A stretch of DNA of 64,000 bases, from the NCBI RefSeq assembly GCF_001989995.2, contig NZ_JAHGUP010000017.1, positions 1 through 64,000 of the forward strand. The letters are read 5' to 3'. The notes beneath the pieces are model-generated. The model searched no databases. It was not told the DNA's origin and worked only from the letters and a program-made list of their open reading frames with translations. Shown here one piece after another: positions 9,105-18,991 of this stretch. Position numbers and translations under genes: made by a program. Origin of the DNA: Vibrio anguillarum. GTDB lineage: Bacteria; Pseudomonadota; Gammaproteobacteria; Enterobacterales; Vibrionaceae. Positions within the stretch are counted from its first letter, which is position 1; the number at the start of each line of letters is the position of its first letter.

Positions 9105-9124
9105 GTAGCTCTTAAATGAGCTAC
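9105..9124 (+). terminator. Stem-loop after fnr
   Basis: GTAGCTC (9105-9111) pairs with GAGCTAC (9118-9124) around a 6-base loop just past the fnr stop. A T-run follows only further down (9150s), so this is a weak terminator or a 3' stabilising hairpin. Confidence 0.45.
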
Positions 9125-9221
9125 GTCATACTTCTGTTAAAAACTCTCTTTTTTTCTAAAATTCTCGCTGGTTATGAGCTAAAGTAACTCTAACGCCCTC
9201 CTCCATAATTAAGGAGTCGAT

Positions 9222-10169
9222 ATGAGTATTTATAGCAAGATTCTGGTGGTTGCTGACATCAACCACGATGAACAACCCGCCCTTGCCAGAGCCATACAGT
9301 TAGCGCAGCAAAGCACGTCTTCTAGCCACATTACATTTTTTCTATCTATTTATGATTTCTCTTATGACATGACGTCGATGCTCTCTGTTGATGAACGTGA
9401 TGCTATGCGACGTGGTGTTATCCATCAGCGCGAGCAATGGATGAGGAAAGTAGCTGAATCGTATATTGATAGTTCGATTCAATTTGAAGTAAAAGTGGTG
9501 TGGCATAACCGCCCTTATGAAGCGATTATTGCTGAGATATTTTACGGAGAACATGACATTCTGATCAAAGGGACGCGCAAGCATGATGTCCTGGAATCCG
9601 TTATTTTTACACCGACAGATTGGCACTTATTGCGTAAATGCCCAACTCCAGTGCTATTGGTTAAAAATTCAGATTGGCCACAGAATGCGAATATAATCGC
9701 TTCGGTACATGTGGGGTCAGAAAATCCGGCTCATATTGATTTAAATGATTGCATGGTTGAACAACTAAAAAGCCTCACCACTCGTTTAGGTGCGACGCCT
9801 TATCTTGTGAATTCATACCCTATTACGCCTGCGAATATTACCATTGAGTTGCCCGAGTTTGATCCAATGACCTACACTGATGCTGTTCGTGGTCACCATT
9901 TGATGGCAATGAAAGCATTGCGACAAAAGCATGGTATAGATGAATCGCAAACACTTGTAGAACAAGGCTTGCCTGAAGACGTTATTCCTCAAGCAGCTGA
10001 AAAGCTCAATGCGGCGATGGTTATTCTTGGTACGACGGGACGTACAGGGTTATCTGCGGTATTTATTGGCAACACGGCAGAACAAGTCATTGATAAAATT
10101 AACTGTGATGTTTTAGCATTAAAGCCGCATGGCTACGTAAGCCCTTTAGATCCTAAAACCTCTATTTAA
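9222..10169 (+). CDS. uspE: Universal stress protein UspE (two Usp domains)
   Basis: A 315-residue cytoplasmic protein made of two tandem Usp domains (about 1-150 and 155-305). The second keeps the nucleotide-binding-like signature GTTGRTGLSAVFIGNTAE near 270-287; the first has the degenerate KGTRKHDVLESVIFTPTD. This is the UspE layout rather than single-domain UspA. In many gammaproteobacteria uspE sits next to fnr, as here. The ATG at 9222 follows AAGGAG at 8 bases. Confidence 0.92.
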   Translation: MSIYSKILVVADINHDEQPALARAIQLAQQSTSSSHITFFLSIYDFSYDMTSMLSVDERDAMRRGVIHQREQWMRKVAESYIDSSIQFEVKVVWHNRPYEAIIAEIFYGEHDILIKGTRKHDVLESVIFTPTDWHLLRKCPTPVLLVKNSDWPQNANIIASVHVGSENPAHIDLNDCMVEQLKSLTTRLGATPYLVNSYPITPANITIELPEFDPMTYTDAVRGHHLMAMKALRQKHGIDESQTLVEQGLPEDVIPQAAEKLNAAMVILGTTGRTGLSAVFIGNTAEQVIDKINCDVLALKPHGYVSPLDPKTSI

Positions 10170-10189
10170 AATGGTCTGATCTATCATCG

Positions 10190-10221
10190 ATCCCCCTTGT
10201 CATAGGCGAGGGGGATTTTTT
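10190..10221 (+). terminator. Rho-independent terminator of uspE
   Basis: ATCCCCCT (10190-10197) pairs perfectly with AGGGGGAT (10209-10216), followed by a run of T. It is a strong hairpin directly downstream of uspE. Confidence 0.9.
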
Positions 10222-10311
10222 ATCTTCCTTACTTGTTAGATCTGGCATCTGCGCTATTTATCCGTATCATACGCACTCTATTTTGTTTTAAAGATTAAAG
10301 ACCAGACACTG

Positions 10312-11244
10312 ATGACTGAGCAAATTCAAGAGCGCACCAAAGCTCAACAATATAATTTCAATAAACTTCAGAAGCGTATCCGTCGTAATACGGGTCAAGC
10401 CATTGCTGACTTTAATATGATTGAAGATGGCGACCGTATTATGGTATGTCTTTCTGGCGGTAAAGATAGCTTTACCATGCTGGATATTCTAATGAGCCTT
10501 CAGAAAAGTGCCCCTGTTAGCTTTGAGCTTATTGCCGTGAATCTTGATCAAAAACAGCCCGGATTTCCTGAACACATTCTGCCGCAGTACTTAGAGCAGC
10601 TAGGCGTTGAATATAAAATTGTCGAAGAAGACACGTATTCTATTGTTCAAGATAAGATCCCTGAAGGGAAAACCACCTGCTCACTTTGTTCACGCTTACG
10701 CCGCGGCATTTTGTATCGTACAGCCAAAGAACTCGGTGCGACGAAAATTGCGTTAGGCCATCACCGTGACGACATTCTAGAAACGCTATTTTTGAACATG
10801 TTTTATGGTGGAAAGATCAAAGGAATGCCACCTAAACTTGTGTCTGATAACGGTGAACATGTGGTAATTCGCCCTCTAGCCTACTGTCGTGAAAAAGACA
10901 TTATCAAATATGCGAACATGCGAGAGTATCCGATTATTCCATGTAATCTATGTGGCTCTCAGCCAAACATGCAACGTCAAAACATTAAGCAAATGCTAAA
11001 TGGCTGGGATAAACAGTTCCCTGGGCGCATCGAGACCATGTTTAGTGCAATGCAAAATGTAGTGCCTAGCCATTTGGCTGATTTCAAGTTGTTTGACTTT
11101 AAGTCGATTAACCGTGATTCAGGCGTTATTAATGGCGGCGACATTGGTTTTGATAAAGAAGAGATGCCAATCCTAGCGCTCGAAGATGAGGATAGCGTGA
11201 TGGAGTTTGATCCTAGTTTGAAGTTGGATGTCACCAATCTTTGA
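10312..11244 (+). CDS. ttcA: tRNA 2-thiocytidine(32) synthetase TtcA
   Basis: Adds sulfur to cytidine 32 of certain tRNAs in an ATP- and [4Fe-4S]-dependent reaction. The 310-residue protein has the PP-loop SGGKDS at 48-53, the first cysteine pair C123-S-L-C126 and the second C211-N-L-C214, the expected set for TtcA. It stands alone between two terminators, downstream of fnr-uspE; like Fnr it needs an iron-sulfur cluster. Confidence 0.96.
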   Translation: MTEQIQERTKAQQYNFNKLQKRIRRNTGQAIADFNMIEDGDRIMVCLSGGKDSFTMLDILMSLQKSAPVSFELIAVNLDQKQPGFPEHILPQYLEQLGVEYKIVEEDTYSIVQDKIPEGKTTCSLCSRLRRGILYRTAKELGATKIALGHHRDDILETLFLNMFYGGKIKGMPPKLVSDNGEHVVIRPLAYCREKDIIKYANMREYPIIPCNLCGSQPNMQRQNIKQMLNGWDKQFPGRIETMFSAMQNVVPSHLADFKLFDFKSINRDSGVINGGDIGFDKEEMPILALEDEDSVMEFDPSLKLDVTNL

Positions 11245-11269
11245 TATTCCTACAAAGATAAAACGAGTA

Positions 11270-11289
11270 AGGGCTGCGAATGCAGCCCT
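11270..11289. terminator. Shared terminator hairpin between ttcA and DUF2987 gene
   Basis: AGGGCTGC (11270-11277) pairs perfectly with GCAGCCCT (11282-11289) around a 4-base loop. It stands between convergent genes and probably serves both, although neither side has a long T-run. Confidence 0.7.
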
Positions 11290-11310
11290 ATTGATATTAG
11301 CCCAACATGT

Positions 11311-11973
11311 CTAATGTTTCGCTTTGGGAAGATAAGGTAACACGCGAACCGTTTCTTGTGGTAACTGCATCGATCCACCTTCACCCAGTTGACTGAGATC
11401 CACTTGGGCTTTGCCATTTTCTATGTTAATGGTTTCGCCGTTACTCAACTGAATGACCGAATTCAAATTATTGGCAAATTCGAGTGTGACACCAGAAACA
11501 TCGGGTGTGAACCAACTCGCAAACATCCCGCCGAGCTCTTCCAGTAATTCTTGCATCTGAGGTAATAAGATGGCGACCTGCTGGTAAGATATTTCTTCTT
11601 TGAACTGCTCTTTTGCCATAACAACAGTCGAAAAGTCACAACGCATATCTTGAGGAGTATCGACAAACACTAACGGATTCGCTTGCCGTAAATGATCGTC
11701 TAAAGGAAGTAGTAGTTCGTGGTTGCTACTGACTTTCAACGCTTCATAGTGCTTTTCTTTTTCCATCCAAGCCTTCTCTATTGGGCAGAGCTGCTTGGTA
11801 TTGGCATTAAGGAAATAATAAGCGACTTTGACATTGGGGTACTCTTCTTTCACGTTATTTTTCATTGTTGAAAACAACTTGGAGTATGTAAACATATACT
11901 CTTGAGCGTTAACGGGAAATGCGTTAGCAAAGCATAACGTTGTCAGTAATAAGGTAAGCGTTCTTTTTTTCAT
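11311..11973 (-). CDS. DUF2987 domain-containing secreted protein
   Basis: A 220-residue protein with a clear signal peptide (cleavage expected after PVNAQ, about residue 24), then a domain that I recognise as DUF2987, found in vibrios and relatives. No catalytic motif is apparent. It contains two cysteines (in KQLCPIEK and MRCDFS) that may form a disulfide in the periplasm. It ends 2 bases after the Bax-like gene, so the two are probably co-transcribed. Function unknown. Confidence 0.75.
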   Translation of the reverse strand: MKKRTLTLLLTTLCFANAFPVNAQEYMFTYSKLFSTMKNNVKEEYPNVKVAYYFLNANTKQLCPIEKAWMEKEKHYEALKVSSNHELLLPLDDHLRQANPLVFVDTPQDMRCDFSTVVMAKEQFKEEISYQQVAILLPQMQELLEELGGMFASWFTPDVSGVTLEFANNLNSVIQLSNGETINIENGKAQVDLSQLGEGGSMQLPQETVRVLPYLPKAKH

Positions 11974-11975
11974 TA

Positions 11976-12782
11976 TTATTCTGTCCAGAAAGGCTGATTG
12001 TGACGCATCATAGATTGAAGATCTTGCACATAAGCTTCTCCGCGCTCTGAGTATTTCAGTAAGCCATTGGTCATCTCCATGGCACTGTCAGCACTCAATA
12101 AATCGGCATTATTTTTTCTTAATCGAAAACGAATCTCTCGTAAATCATGATAAGCGGAGTTGCGGTTAACATTCATGAAGTAACCGTGGATTGACTCTTG
12201 AACAGAACCAAAACTCGCCACTTCGTGAGTCATACCTTCCACTCGTTGCAAAGGTACCAACCCACACCCTACACTGTAACACCATTGACCGAAATAGTTG
12301 TTTCCTTCAGTTGCAAAGCGAGAGGTTCCCCAAGCTGATTCATTCGCTGCCTGGGTCAAGACTAACGCTTCGGGTAAAATGTCAACTCTATGCAGCATGT
12401 TTTCTAACCAGGCGCTAGTGATGCCTTCCGCAGGAATCGGTACTTCATATCGCTTAGAGAGTTTTTGCGCCTCACTATAGTCACTTTTGGCTATCTGATT
12501 GCTTAGATGATGTTGTGCAATCCTCTCTAATATTTCACGCTCTCGCAAAACACGTAAATTTTCCCAAGCTATCCCTGGTTTTAAGAAAGAAAAAAAAGCA
12601 TGCTTTTTCTCATTCACATCATCGATGGCTGAGAAGTCAGGCGCTTTTCCAACAGCTCTAGCACCTTGCAAAGATGGAATGTCGCTTTTGTAAGTCGTCT
12701 CAGTTGAGGTTTGCTTGACGTAATAAACGCTGCAGCTCACAACCACGAGCGAGATGGCGGTAAGTAAGATTATTTTACGCAT
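11976..12782 (-). CDS. Bax-like glucosaminidase-domain lipoprotein
   Basis: A 268-residue envelope protein. The N-terminus has a lipobox-like LVVVSC at about 12-17, so it is probably a lipoprotein. The C-terminal part is a glucosaminidase (N-acetylmuramoyl-hydrolase family 73 type) domain with ALVLTQAANESAWGTSRF, containing the catalytic-glutamate position, and NNYFGQWCY. Related to E. coli Bax. Expected to cut peptidoglycan glycan chains. It overlaps the upstream membrane protein gene by 8 bases. Confidence 0.85.
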   Translation of the reverse strand: MRKIILLTAISLVVVSCSVYYVKQTSTETTYKSDIPSLQGARAVGKAPDFSAIDDVNEKKHAFFSFLKPGIAWENLRVLREREILERIAQHHLSNQIAKSDYSEAQKLSKRYEVPIPAEGITSAWLENMLHRVDILPEALVLTQAANESAWGTSRFATEGNNYFGQWCYSVGCGLVPLQRVEGMTHEVASFGSVQESIHGYFMNVNRNSAYHDLREIRFRLRKNNADLLSADSAMEMTNGLLKYSERGEAYVQDLQSMMRHNQPFWTE

Positions 12783-13566
12783 TGAACACCTGAGAATTTG
12801 GATTATTGTCGGATTGATTAGTCGCTATGATCTTTAGTTTGATGCCGAACATATTGCGATAAATAATCCCTTTAGCATGGAAGAAGAAAGGTAATACAAA
12901 AATGAAACCTATCCCATAAAAGAGCGCGGCGGCAACGAACATCAGCATGATCACGGAATAAATCACGGCAATAGGAACGATTTTTTTATTTACTGCGCGT
13001 AAGGATAATAGCAGTGATTGCATAGGTGGAACCCGTTTTTCGCAGATCAATAAGATGGATTGGCTAAACGCAATACTCAAATACATTGATAGCAATGGGA
13101 AAATCATTCCTGCTACACCTTGCAGTAATAAGCTGAATAGCGTTGCTAAAATCACTGGGATGGTGAACTGTAATCCCTTACCTATATGTCTTGGCTGTGT
13201 TCTTAACCCAGCGACATGACTCATCGCCATTAAGCTCACGCCAGCATAAATAGGTGCACTAACGACCTCATAGCTAAAATTAGCCACAAAAATAGCTTGT
13301 ACAATATTGCCTGTGAAAGCTTCTGGTGTTTCTAACGCATCCAAGATTAGTGATGGATCACCCAGTTGCAATTTTAAAGCAATATAGAAGATCGCAAGCT
13401 GCACAAATAAAAGAATCACGATGGAAGGAGAAAAGGAGATAAATTGCTTGATCGTACAATCCCATGCCTCTTTGAGCACGGCGTTGACTTTTAGCTCGTA
13501 ATCTCCCTTGAGCGCATGCTCTACACTACCGCCTAAATTGAAATCTTTTTCAATATCATTATTCAT
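12775..13566 (-). CDS. Polytopic inner-membrane protein, unknown function
   Basis: A 263-residue protein with about six hydrophobic segments after an acidic N-terminus (MNNDIEKDFNLGGSVEH). The ATG at 13566 has AGGA 7 bases upstream; an in-frame start nine codons earlier is less likely. It overlaps the Bax-like gene by 8 bases, so membrane protein, glucosaminidase and DUF2987 probably form one operon with an envelope role. I do not recognise the family firmly. Confidence 0.7.
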   Translation of the reverse strand: MNNDIEKDFNLGGSVEHALKGDYELKVNAVLKEAWDCTIKQFISFSPSIVILLFVQLAIFYIALKLQLGDPSLILDALETPEAFTGNIVQAIFVANFSYEVVSAPIYAGVSLMAMSHVAGLRTQPRHIGKGLQFTIPVILATLFSLLLQGVAGMIFPLLSMYLSIAFSQSILLICEKRVPPMQSLLLSLRAVNKKIVPIAVIYSVIMLMFVAAALFYGIGFIFVLPFFFHAKGIIYRNMFGIKLKIIATNQSDNNPNSQVFNA

Positions 13567-13889
13567 AAAATGTCCTAGGCAACGGAAAAGCAAGTTGCCT
13601 GTATTTGGGTCACAAAGTTATTGTCATTATACTGCAATACACTCTAGTCCAAAATCAGAAGCCTAAACTGATCTTGCATTATTATGTGTTTGGTTGATAA
13701 TTAACCACTTGAAAGCATTGAACAGTTAGTTAGTTAGTTCTGTATGGTAATCAATCTTTACTGCTACCTACAAAACTTTTTCTGTATCAATATAAGAAAA
13801 CGCTTTGAATTCACTCTTTTGGTGATTATGATGCGCGCCTCAATTGTGTATAGCGACAGGTCGTAAGATAGGCATCCCTATAGACCAAG
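13567..13889. other. Divergent intergenic region upstream of potA
   Basis: This 323-base, AT-rich stretch separates the reverse membrane-protein operon from the potABCD operon and must hold both promoters. It contains a short tetranucleotide repeat, GTTAGTTAGTTAGTT at about 13725-13739, flanked by ACAG/CTGT. No coding region, known operator or RNA was recognised. Confidence 0.5.
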
Positions 13890-15026
13890 GTGGGAGAAAA
13901 ACAGACGTTGAACGTAAAAAAATCAGTAGGAAAACCAGTAGTTCGTCTTTCTGGTATCAGTAAAAGTTTCGATGGTAAGGAAATCATTGGCAACCTAAAC
14001 CTTGATGTTAATCATGGCGAATTCTTAACGATACTTGGTCCTTCTGGCTGTGGTAAAACAACAGTACTAAGAATGATTGCAGGTTTTGAAACCGCAGATC
14101 AAGGTTCAATTACTCTTGATAATCAAGATGTTACAAAAGTTCCTGCTGAACAGAGACACGTTAACACCGTCTTTCAAAGCTATGCACTTTTCCCACATAT
14201 GACAGTATTTGAAAATGTCGCGTTTGGTTTGCGTATGCAAAAAGTGCCAACGGCGGACATTGAACCCCGTGTGATGGAAGCACTGCGGATGGTACGTCTC
14301 GACGCGATGGCCCAGCGTAAACCAAGTCAACTTTCTGGTGGTCAACAACAACGTATCGCGATCGCGCGTGCCGTTGTTAATAAACCTAAGGTTCTGTTGC
14401 TAGACGAATCTTTATCCGCGCTTGACTATAAACTTCGTAAGCAGATGCAAATGGAGCTTAAGCAGCTTCAACGTCAGCTTGGGATCACCTTTATCTTCGT
14501 TACACACGATCAAGAAGAAGCTTTATCAATGTCGGATCGCATTATTGTTATGCGTGAAGGGAAAATTGAGCAAGATGGCTCTCCACGTGAAATTTACGAA
14601 GACCCTAAAAACCTATTTGTTGCCCGCTTCATCGGTGAGATCAACGTATTTAATGCTGAAACGATCGAACGAATTGACGATAAGCGTATTCGTGCACATA
14701 TCGAAGGTGTTGAAGCGGTGGTTTACCACGATCAAAATGTACAACCCGGACACAAACTACAAGTTTTGCTGCGTCCTGAAGATCTTCGCATCGAAGAGAT
14801 TAAAGAGTCAGAAGAAAAAGGCATTGTTGGACACGTGACAGAACGTACCTACAAAGGCATGACTCTAGAATCTGTAGTCGAATTGGAAGAATCAGGCATG
14901 CGCGTGACGGTTAGCGAATTCTTTAACGAAGATGATCCTGATGTGGACCATTCTCTCGGTCAGAAAGTCGCTATCACTTGGGTTGAAAGCTGGGAGGTAG
15001 TACTCGATGATGAGCAAGAAGCTTAA
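13890..15026 (+). CDS. potA: Spermidine/putrescine ABC transporter ATP-binding protein
   Basis: ATPase of the polyamine importer PotABCD. The 378-residue protein has Walker [10 protein letters not shown] at 50-58, the signature LSGGQQQR, Walker B LLLDES and a C-terminal TOBE-type regulatory domain ([13 protein letters not shown]). The GTG start at 13890 gives MGEKQTLN, which aligns with the MGQSKKLN start of E. coli PotA; a TTG at 13908 is the alternative. It overlaps potB by 20 bases. Confidence 0.95.
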   Translation: MGEKQTLNVKKSVGKPVVRLSGISKSFDGKEIIGNLNLDVNHGEFLTILGPSGCGKTTVLRMIAGFETADQGSITLDNQDVTKVPAEQRHVNTVFQSYALFPHMTVFENVAFGLRMQKVPTADIEPRVMEALRMVRLDAMAQRKPSQLSGGQQQRIAIARAVVNKPKVLLLDESLSALDYKLRKQMQMELKQLQRQLGITFIFVTHDQEEALSMSDRIIVMREGKIEQDGSPREIYEDPKNLFVARFIGEINVFNAETIERIDDKRIRAHIEGVEAVVYHDQNVQPGHKLQVLLRPEDLRIEEIKESEEKGIVGHVTERTYKGMTLESVVELEESGMRVTVSEFFNEDDPDVDHSLGQKVAITWVESWEVVLDDEQEA

Positions 15027-15867
15027 TCTTCAAAATGCTATTATCACATTGATTGTTGGGTGGTTAGTGCTGTTTGTGCTAATCCCTAACGTTATGATCA
15101 TTGGTACTAGCTTTTTGACTCGCGATGAAGCCAACTTAATTGAAATGACCTTCACGCTTGATAACTATACACGCTTATTGGATCCACTTTACGCCAAAGT
15201 GCTCATGCACTCTTTCTATATGGCAATTGTGGCTACCCTTCTCTGCTTGGTTATTGGTTATCCATTTGCTTACATTGTCGCAAAAATGCCACAAAAATGG
15301 CGTCCAATTATGCTGTTTTTGGTGATTGTTCCTTTTTGGACGAACTCTCTTATCCGTACCTACGGATTAAAAATAGTGCTGGGTACGCAAGGCATCCTAA
15401 ACCAAGCTTTAATGGCTTTAGACATCATAGACAAACCACTGCGTATTATGTACACCGAGACAGCGGTAATGATTGGCTTGGTTTACATCTTGCTGCCTTT
15501 TATGATTCTTCCGCTCTATGCTGCTATTGAAAAATTGGACGATACCTACATTGAAGCCGCGCGAGATCTAGGGGCAAATAAGCTTCAAACTTTGCTGAAG
15601 GTAGTATTGCCATTGACCATGCCGGGTATCATCGGGGGCTGCTTGTTGGTGTTACTGCCAGCATTAGGTATGTTCTATATTGCTGACTTACTCGGTGGCG
15701 CGAAAAACCTGCTGATTGGTAACGTGATTAAGAGCCAAGTATTGAATGCTCGTGATTGGCCATTTGGCGCCGCGACCAGCATTGCCTTGACTCTGGCGAT
15801 GGCTGTAATGCTTTATGCATACTATCGTGCTGGTAAGTTATTGAATAAGAAAGTGGAGCTAGACTAA
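15007..15867 (+). CDS. potB: Spermidine/putrescine ABC transporter permease PotB
   Basis: A 286-residue inner-membrane permease with six expected segments and the EAA loop that docks with PotA ([23 protein letters not shown]). The start lies inside the potA end, with GGGAGG about 9 bases upstream. The stop overlaps the potC start by one base (TAATG). Together with PotC it forms the channel for polyamines delivered by PotD. Confidence 0.95.
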   Translation: MMSKKLNLQNAIITLIVGWLVLFVLIPNVMIIGTSFLTRDEANLIEMTFTLDNYTRLLDPLYAKVLMHSFYMAIVATLLCLVIGYPFAYIVAKMPQKWRPIMLFLVIVPFWTNSLIRTYGLKIVLGTQGILNQALMALDIIDKPLRIMYTETAVMIGLVYILLPFMILPLYAAIEKLDDTYIEAARDLGANKLQTLLKVVLPLTMPGIIGGCLLVLLPALGMFYIADLLGGAKNLLIGNVIKSQVLNARDWPFGAATSIALTLAMAVMLYAYYRAGKLLNKKVELD

Positions 15868-16637
15868 TGGGCAAAACAGTTAGATTTAGCTTTATGAGTT
15901 TAGTGTATGTATTTCTATACCTACCGATCATAGTGCTGATTGTAAATTCATTTAATGACAACAAATTTGGTATTAAATGGGGCGGTTTCACTACTAAGTG
16001 GTACCACGCGCTAGTTGCAAACGACAGCTTAGTTCAGGCCGCATGGCACTCGCTGAATGTAGCGGTTTTTTCAGCCACAGCAGCGACGCTGATTGGCAGT
16101 TTAACTGCTGTAGCTCTTTTTCGTTATCAATTTAAAGGTAAACGTGCAGTTAATGGTATGTTGTTTGTTGTGATGATGTCCCCAGATATTGTCATGGCAA
16201 TTTCGCTACTTGCGCTATTCTTAGTGTTAGGTGCTCAGCTAGGTTTTCTTACTTTGTTGATTGCACACATTACATTCTGCTTACCTTTCGTTGTTGTGAC
16301 TGTTTACAGTCGCCTCAACGGATTTGATGTAAAGATGCTCGAAGCTGCCAAAGATCTCGGTGCTGGCGAATGGGTGATTTTGACCAAAATCATTTTGCCA
16401 TTAGCGAAACCGGCAGTTGCGGCTGGTTGGTTGCTGAGTTTCACACTGTCATTAGATGATGTGATCATTAGCTCGTTTGTAACCGGCCCTACTTACGAGA
16501 TTTTACCATTGAAGATTTATTCTATGGTTAAAGTTGGCATTTCCCCAGAAGTTAACGCTCTGGCGACCGTGATGTTAGTTGTCTCATTGGCTCTAGTAAT
16601 CACATCACAGTTGTTAGCAAGGGAAAAAGTGAAGTAG
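15867..16637 (+). CDS. potC: Spermidine/putrescine ABC transporter permease PotC
   Basis: A 256-residue inner-membrane permease, the partner of PotB, with an EAA loop (MLEAAKDLGAGEWVILTKIILPL) and the DDVIISSF segment typical of PotC. Translation is probably coupled to potB through the one-base overlap. A strong hairpin follows the gene, separating potABC from the binding-protein genes. Confidence 0.95.
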   Translation: MGKTVRFSFMSLVYVFLYLPIIVLIVNSFNDNKFGIKWGGFTTKWYHALVANDSLVQAAWHSLNVAVFSATAATLIGSLTAVALFRYQFKGKRAVNGMLFVVMMSPDIVMAISLLALFLVLGAQLGFLTLLIAHITFCLPFVVVTVYSRLNGFDVKMLEAAKDLGAGEWVILTKIILPLAKPAVAAGWLLSFTLSLDDVIISSFVTGPTYEILPLKIYSMVKVGISPEVNALATVMLVVSLALVITSQLLAREKVK

Positions 16638-16664
16638 AATCGACATCTTGTAATACATTACGCG

Positions 16665-16695
16665 AAACAGAATGACAAATCGTCATTCTGTTTTT
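16665..16695 (+). terminator. Terminator after potC
   Basis: A 12-bp perfect stem, AAACAGAATGAC (16665-16676) with GTCATTCTGTTT (16682-16693), loop of 5 bases, and T-rich end. It lies between potC and the first potD, so it may tune the ratio of permease to binding protein. Confidence 0.85.
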
Positions 16696-16743
16696 CTATC
16701 TAACGCCTAAAAATAGGCAACGTTTGGTTTGGAGCTAACGTCA

Positions 16744-17778
16744 ATGAAAAAATGGGCTACTCTATTAGCTGGTAGTGCATGTGCGCTTTCTTTGTTCTCT
16801 GGAGCAGTAACAGCGGATGAAAACAAGGAACTAGTATTCATGAACTGGGGGCCGTACATTAACAGTGGTCTTCTAGAGCAGTTTACGAAAGAGACCGGCA
16901 TCAAGGTCATTTATTCAACTTATGAATCGAATGAAACCCTGTATGCAAAGCTAAAAACTCACAACCAAGGTTATGATCTTGTTGTTCCATCCACCTACTT
17001 CGTTTCTAAAATGCGCGATGAAGGTATGTTACAAAAGATTGATAAGTCCAAATTAAGCAACTTTAAAAACCTTGATAACAACTATTTGAATAAACCTTAC
17101 GATCCAAATAATGATTATTCAATTCCACACGTGGTTGCTATCACTGGGCTTGCGGTTAATACCGATATGTATGATCCCAATGATTTCCAAAGCTGGGGTG
17201 ACCTATGGAACCCAGAGTTGAAAGGCCAGCTAATGTTGATGGATGATACTCGTGAGGTATTCCACATTGCCCTTCGTAAGTTAGGTTACTCAGGTAACAC
17301 TACGGATGAAAAGCAAATTGATGAGGCCTACGCTGAGCTGCAAAAACTAATGCCTAATGTATTGGTATTTAACTCAGATAACCCTGCCGCTCCTTACCTC
17401 TCTGGTGAAGTTGGCTTAGGTATGCTGTGGAATGGCTCTGCAGCAGCTGCGCAAAAAGAAGGCTTGCCAATTAAGCTTGTTTTCCCTAAAGAAGGCGGTA
17501 TCGGTTGGGTTGACAACTTTGCTATCAGTTCTGGTGCCAAAAACGTAGAAGCCGCACATATGATGATCGACTTCTTGCTACGTCCAGAAATTGCAGAACA
17601 AATTTCTCGCGACACGGGTTATTTAACTGGCGTGAAAGCGTCTAATGAGAAATTTAAAGACAGCCCTGCTCTTTTCCCATCTCAAGATGATTTAGATCGT
17701 GTTGAATGGCAATCTGCCGTTGGTGAAAAAACTGTGCAGTATGAAGATTACTTTATGAAGTTAAAAGCGGGTCAATAA
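16744..17778 (+). CDS. potD: Polyamine-binding periplasmic protein, first PotD paralogue
   Basis: Periplasmic binding protein, 344 residues, with signal peptide MKKWATLLAGSACALSLFSG and cleavage near AVTA. The ATG at 16744 has GGAG 9 bases upstream. Polyamine-site positions of E. coli PotD are mostly kept (NWGPY, LMDDTRE, GMLWNGSA, WVDN), but the second copy's FWMDS and GYPTP read here as GWVDN and GYLTG. It is about two-thirds identical by eye to the next gene over much of its length. The differences suggest a different polyamine preference. Confidence 0.93.
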   Translation: MKKWATLLAGSACALSLFSGAVTADENKELVFMNWGPYINSGLLEQFTKETGIKVIYSTYESNETLYAKLKTHNQGYDLVVPSTYFVSKMRDEGMLQKIDKSKLSNFKNLDNNYLNKPYDPNNDYSIPHVVAITGLAVNTDMYDPNDFQSWGDLWNPELKGQLMLMDDTREVFHIALRKLGYSGNTTDEKQIDEAYAELQKLMPNVLVFNSDNPAAPYLSGEVGLGMLWNGSAAAAQKEGLPIKLVFPKEGGIGWVDNFAISSGAKNVEAAHMMIDFLLRPEIAEQISRDTGYLTGVKASNEKFKDSPALFPSQDDLDRVEWQSAVGEKTVQYEDYFMKLKAGQ

Positions 17779-17794
17779 TTCCGCAAAAAGTATG

Positions 17795-17825
17795 AAATAG
17801 GCAGCACTAGCTGCCTATTTTCGTT
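17795..17825 (+). terminator. Terminator after first potD
   Basis: An 11-bp perfect stem, AAATAGGCAGC (17795-17805) with GCTGCCTATTT (17810-17820), loop ACTA, running into T-rich sequence. It separates the two binding-protein genes. Confidence 0.85.
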
Positions 17826-17830
17826 AAAAC

Positions 17831-17839
17831 TGGTATACT
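17831..17839 (+). promoter_or_regulatory. Possible extended -10 promoter of second potD
   Basis: TGGTATACT fits an extended -10 (TGN-TATAAT type) directly after the terminator, about 65 bases before the second potD. No good -35 is visible. It would let the second binding protein be expressed on its own. Confidence 0.4.
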
Positions 17840-17903
17840 TTGCACTTTCGTATCACGCACCCTTGCCTAGTTAAGCTTTGGCACCGACTAAAATGGAAAC
17901 GTA

Positions 17904-18941
17904 ATGAAAAGCACACTGTATGCTGGCGCTATTTGCGCAGCAACTCTATTCACTACGCCTGCAATGGCTGCAGATCAAGAGCTTTATTTTTACAACTGGT
18001 CTGAATATATCCCCCACGACGTTCTCGAAGATTTCACCAAAGAGACAGGAATTAAAGTCATTTACTCAACCTATGAGTCTAATGAAAGCATGTATGCCAA
18101 GTTAAAGACTCAAGGTTCCGGCTACGATCTTGTCGTGCCATCCACCTACTTTGTTTCTAAAATGCGTAAAGAAGGCATGTTGCAGGAGATTGACCACGCT
18201 AAGCTTTCTCATTTTGCTGATCTGGATTCTAACTATCTCAATAAATCGTTCGACCCAAACAACAAATTTTCTATCCCTTATATCTGGGGCGCAACGGGGA
18301 TTGGTATTAATACCGATATGCTTGATAAATCACTGATCAAAAACTGGGGCGACTTATGGGATGCCAAATGGGAAGGTCAGTTGATGATGATGGACGATGC
18401 TCGTGAAGTGTTCCATATTGCACTGAGTAAGCTTGGTTACTCACCTAATACGACGGATCCTGACGAAATTAAAGCGGCCTATGAAGAGCTTAAAAAACTG
18501 ATTCCAAACGTGTTAGTGTTCAACTCCGACTTTCCGGCAAACCCTTTTTTAGCGGGTGAAGTTTCTTTAGGTATGTTATGGAATGGCTCGGCGTATATGG
18601 CCCGCCAAGAAGGCGCTTCAATTGACATTATTTGGCCAGAAAAAGGCGCGATTTTCTGGATGGACAGCATATCCATTCCGGCCGGGGCCAAAAACGTTGA
18701 TGCGGCTCATAAGATGATTGATTTCTTATTGCGCCCTGAGAATGCAGCAAAAATCGCATTAGAAATTGGCTACCCAACTCCCGTTAAAACAGCCTATTCA
18801 CTGTTACCCAAATCTTTCGCCAATGATCCTAATATCTTCCCTCCACAATCTGTGATGGACAGCGGGTTTTGGCAAGATGAGGTGGGAGAAGCGAATGTGT
18901 TGTACGACGAATACTTCCAGAAGCTCAAAGTAAATAATTGA
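17904..18941 (+). CDS. potD: Spermidine/putrescine-binding protein, second PotD paralogue
   Basis: Periplasmic binding protein, 345 residues, with a signal peptide ending near PAMAADQ (about residue 23). It is the copy closer to E. coli PotD: NWSEYI, MMMDDAREVF, GMLWNGSA, FWMDS and IGYPTP all keep the polyamine-contacting residues. It has its own ribosome binding site (GGAAACGT) and is bounded by terminators on both sides. With PotABC it forms a second version of the importer. Confidence 0.95.
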   Translation: MKSTLYAGAICAATLFTTPAMAADQELYFYNWSEYIPHDVLEDFTKETGIKVIYSTYESNESMYAKLKTQGSGYDLVVPSTYFVSKMRKEGMLQEIDHAKLSHFADLDSNYLNKSFDPNNKFSIPYIWGATGIGINTDMLDKSLIKNWGDLWDAKWEGQLMMMDDAREVFHIALSKLGYSPNTTDPDEIKAAYEELKKLIPNVLVFNSDFPANPFLAGEVSLGMLWNGSAYMARQEGASIDIIWPEKGAIFWMDSISIPAGAKNVDAAHKMIDFLLRPENAAKIALEIGYPTPVKTAYSLLPKSFANDPNIFPPQSVMDSGFWQDEVGEANVLYDEYFQKLKVNN

Positions 18942-18960
18942 TCATATTCAATGTTTAGAT

Positions 18961-18991
18961 AACACGCCTACTCTAGGCGTGTTTCTTTTTT
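18961..18991. terminator. Terminator between second potD and cobB
   Basis: AACACGCCTA (18961-18970) pairs perfectly with TAGGCGTGTT (18974-18983) around a tight 3-base loop, followed by tctttttt on the plus strand. The cobB stop codon on the other strand lies within the hairpin, so it sits between convergent genes. Confidence 0.88.

Noticed and set aside
13725..13739. GTTA repeat upstream of potA as a phase-variable tract
   Set aside because: Only about four units are present, too few to support slippage-based switching.
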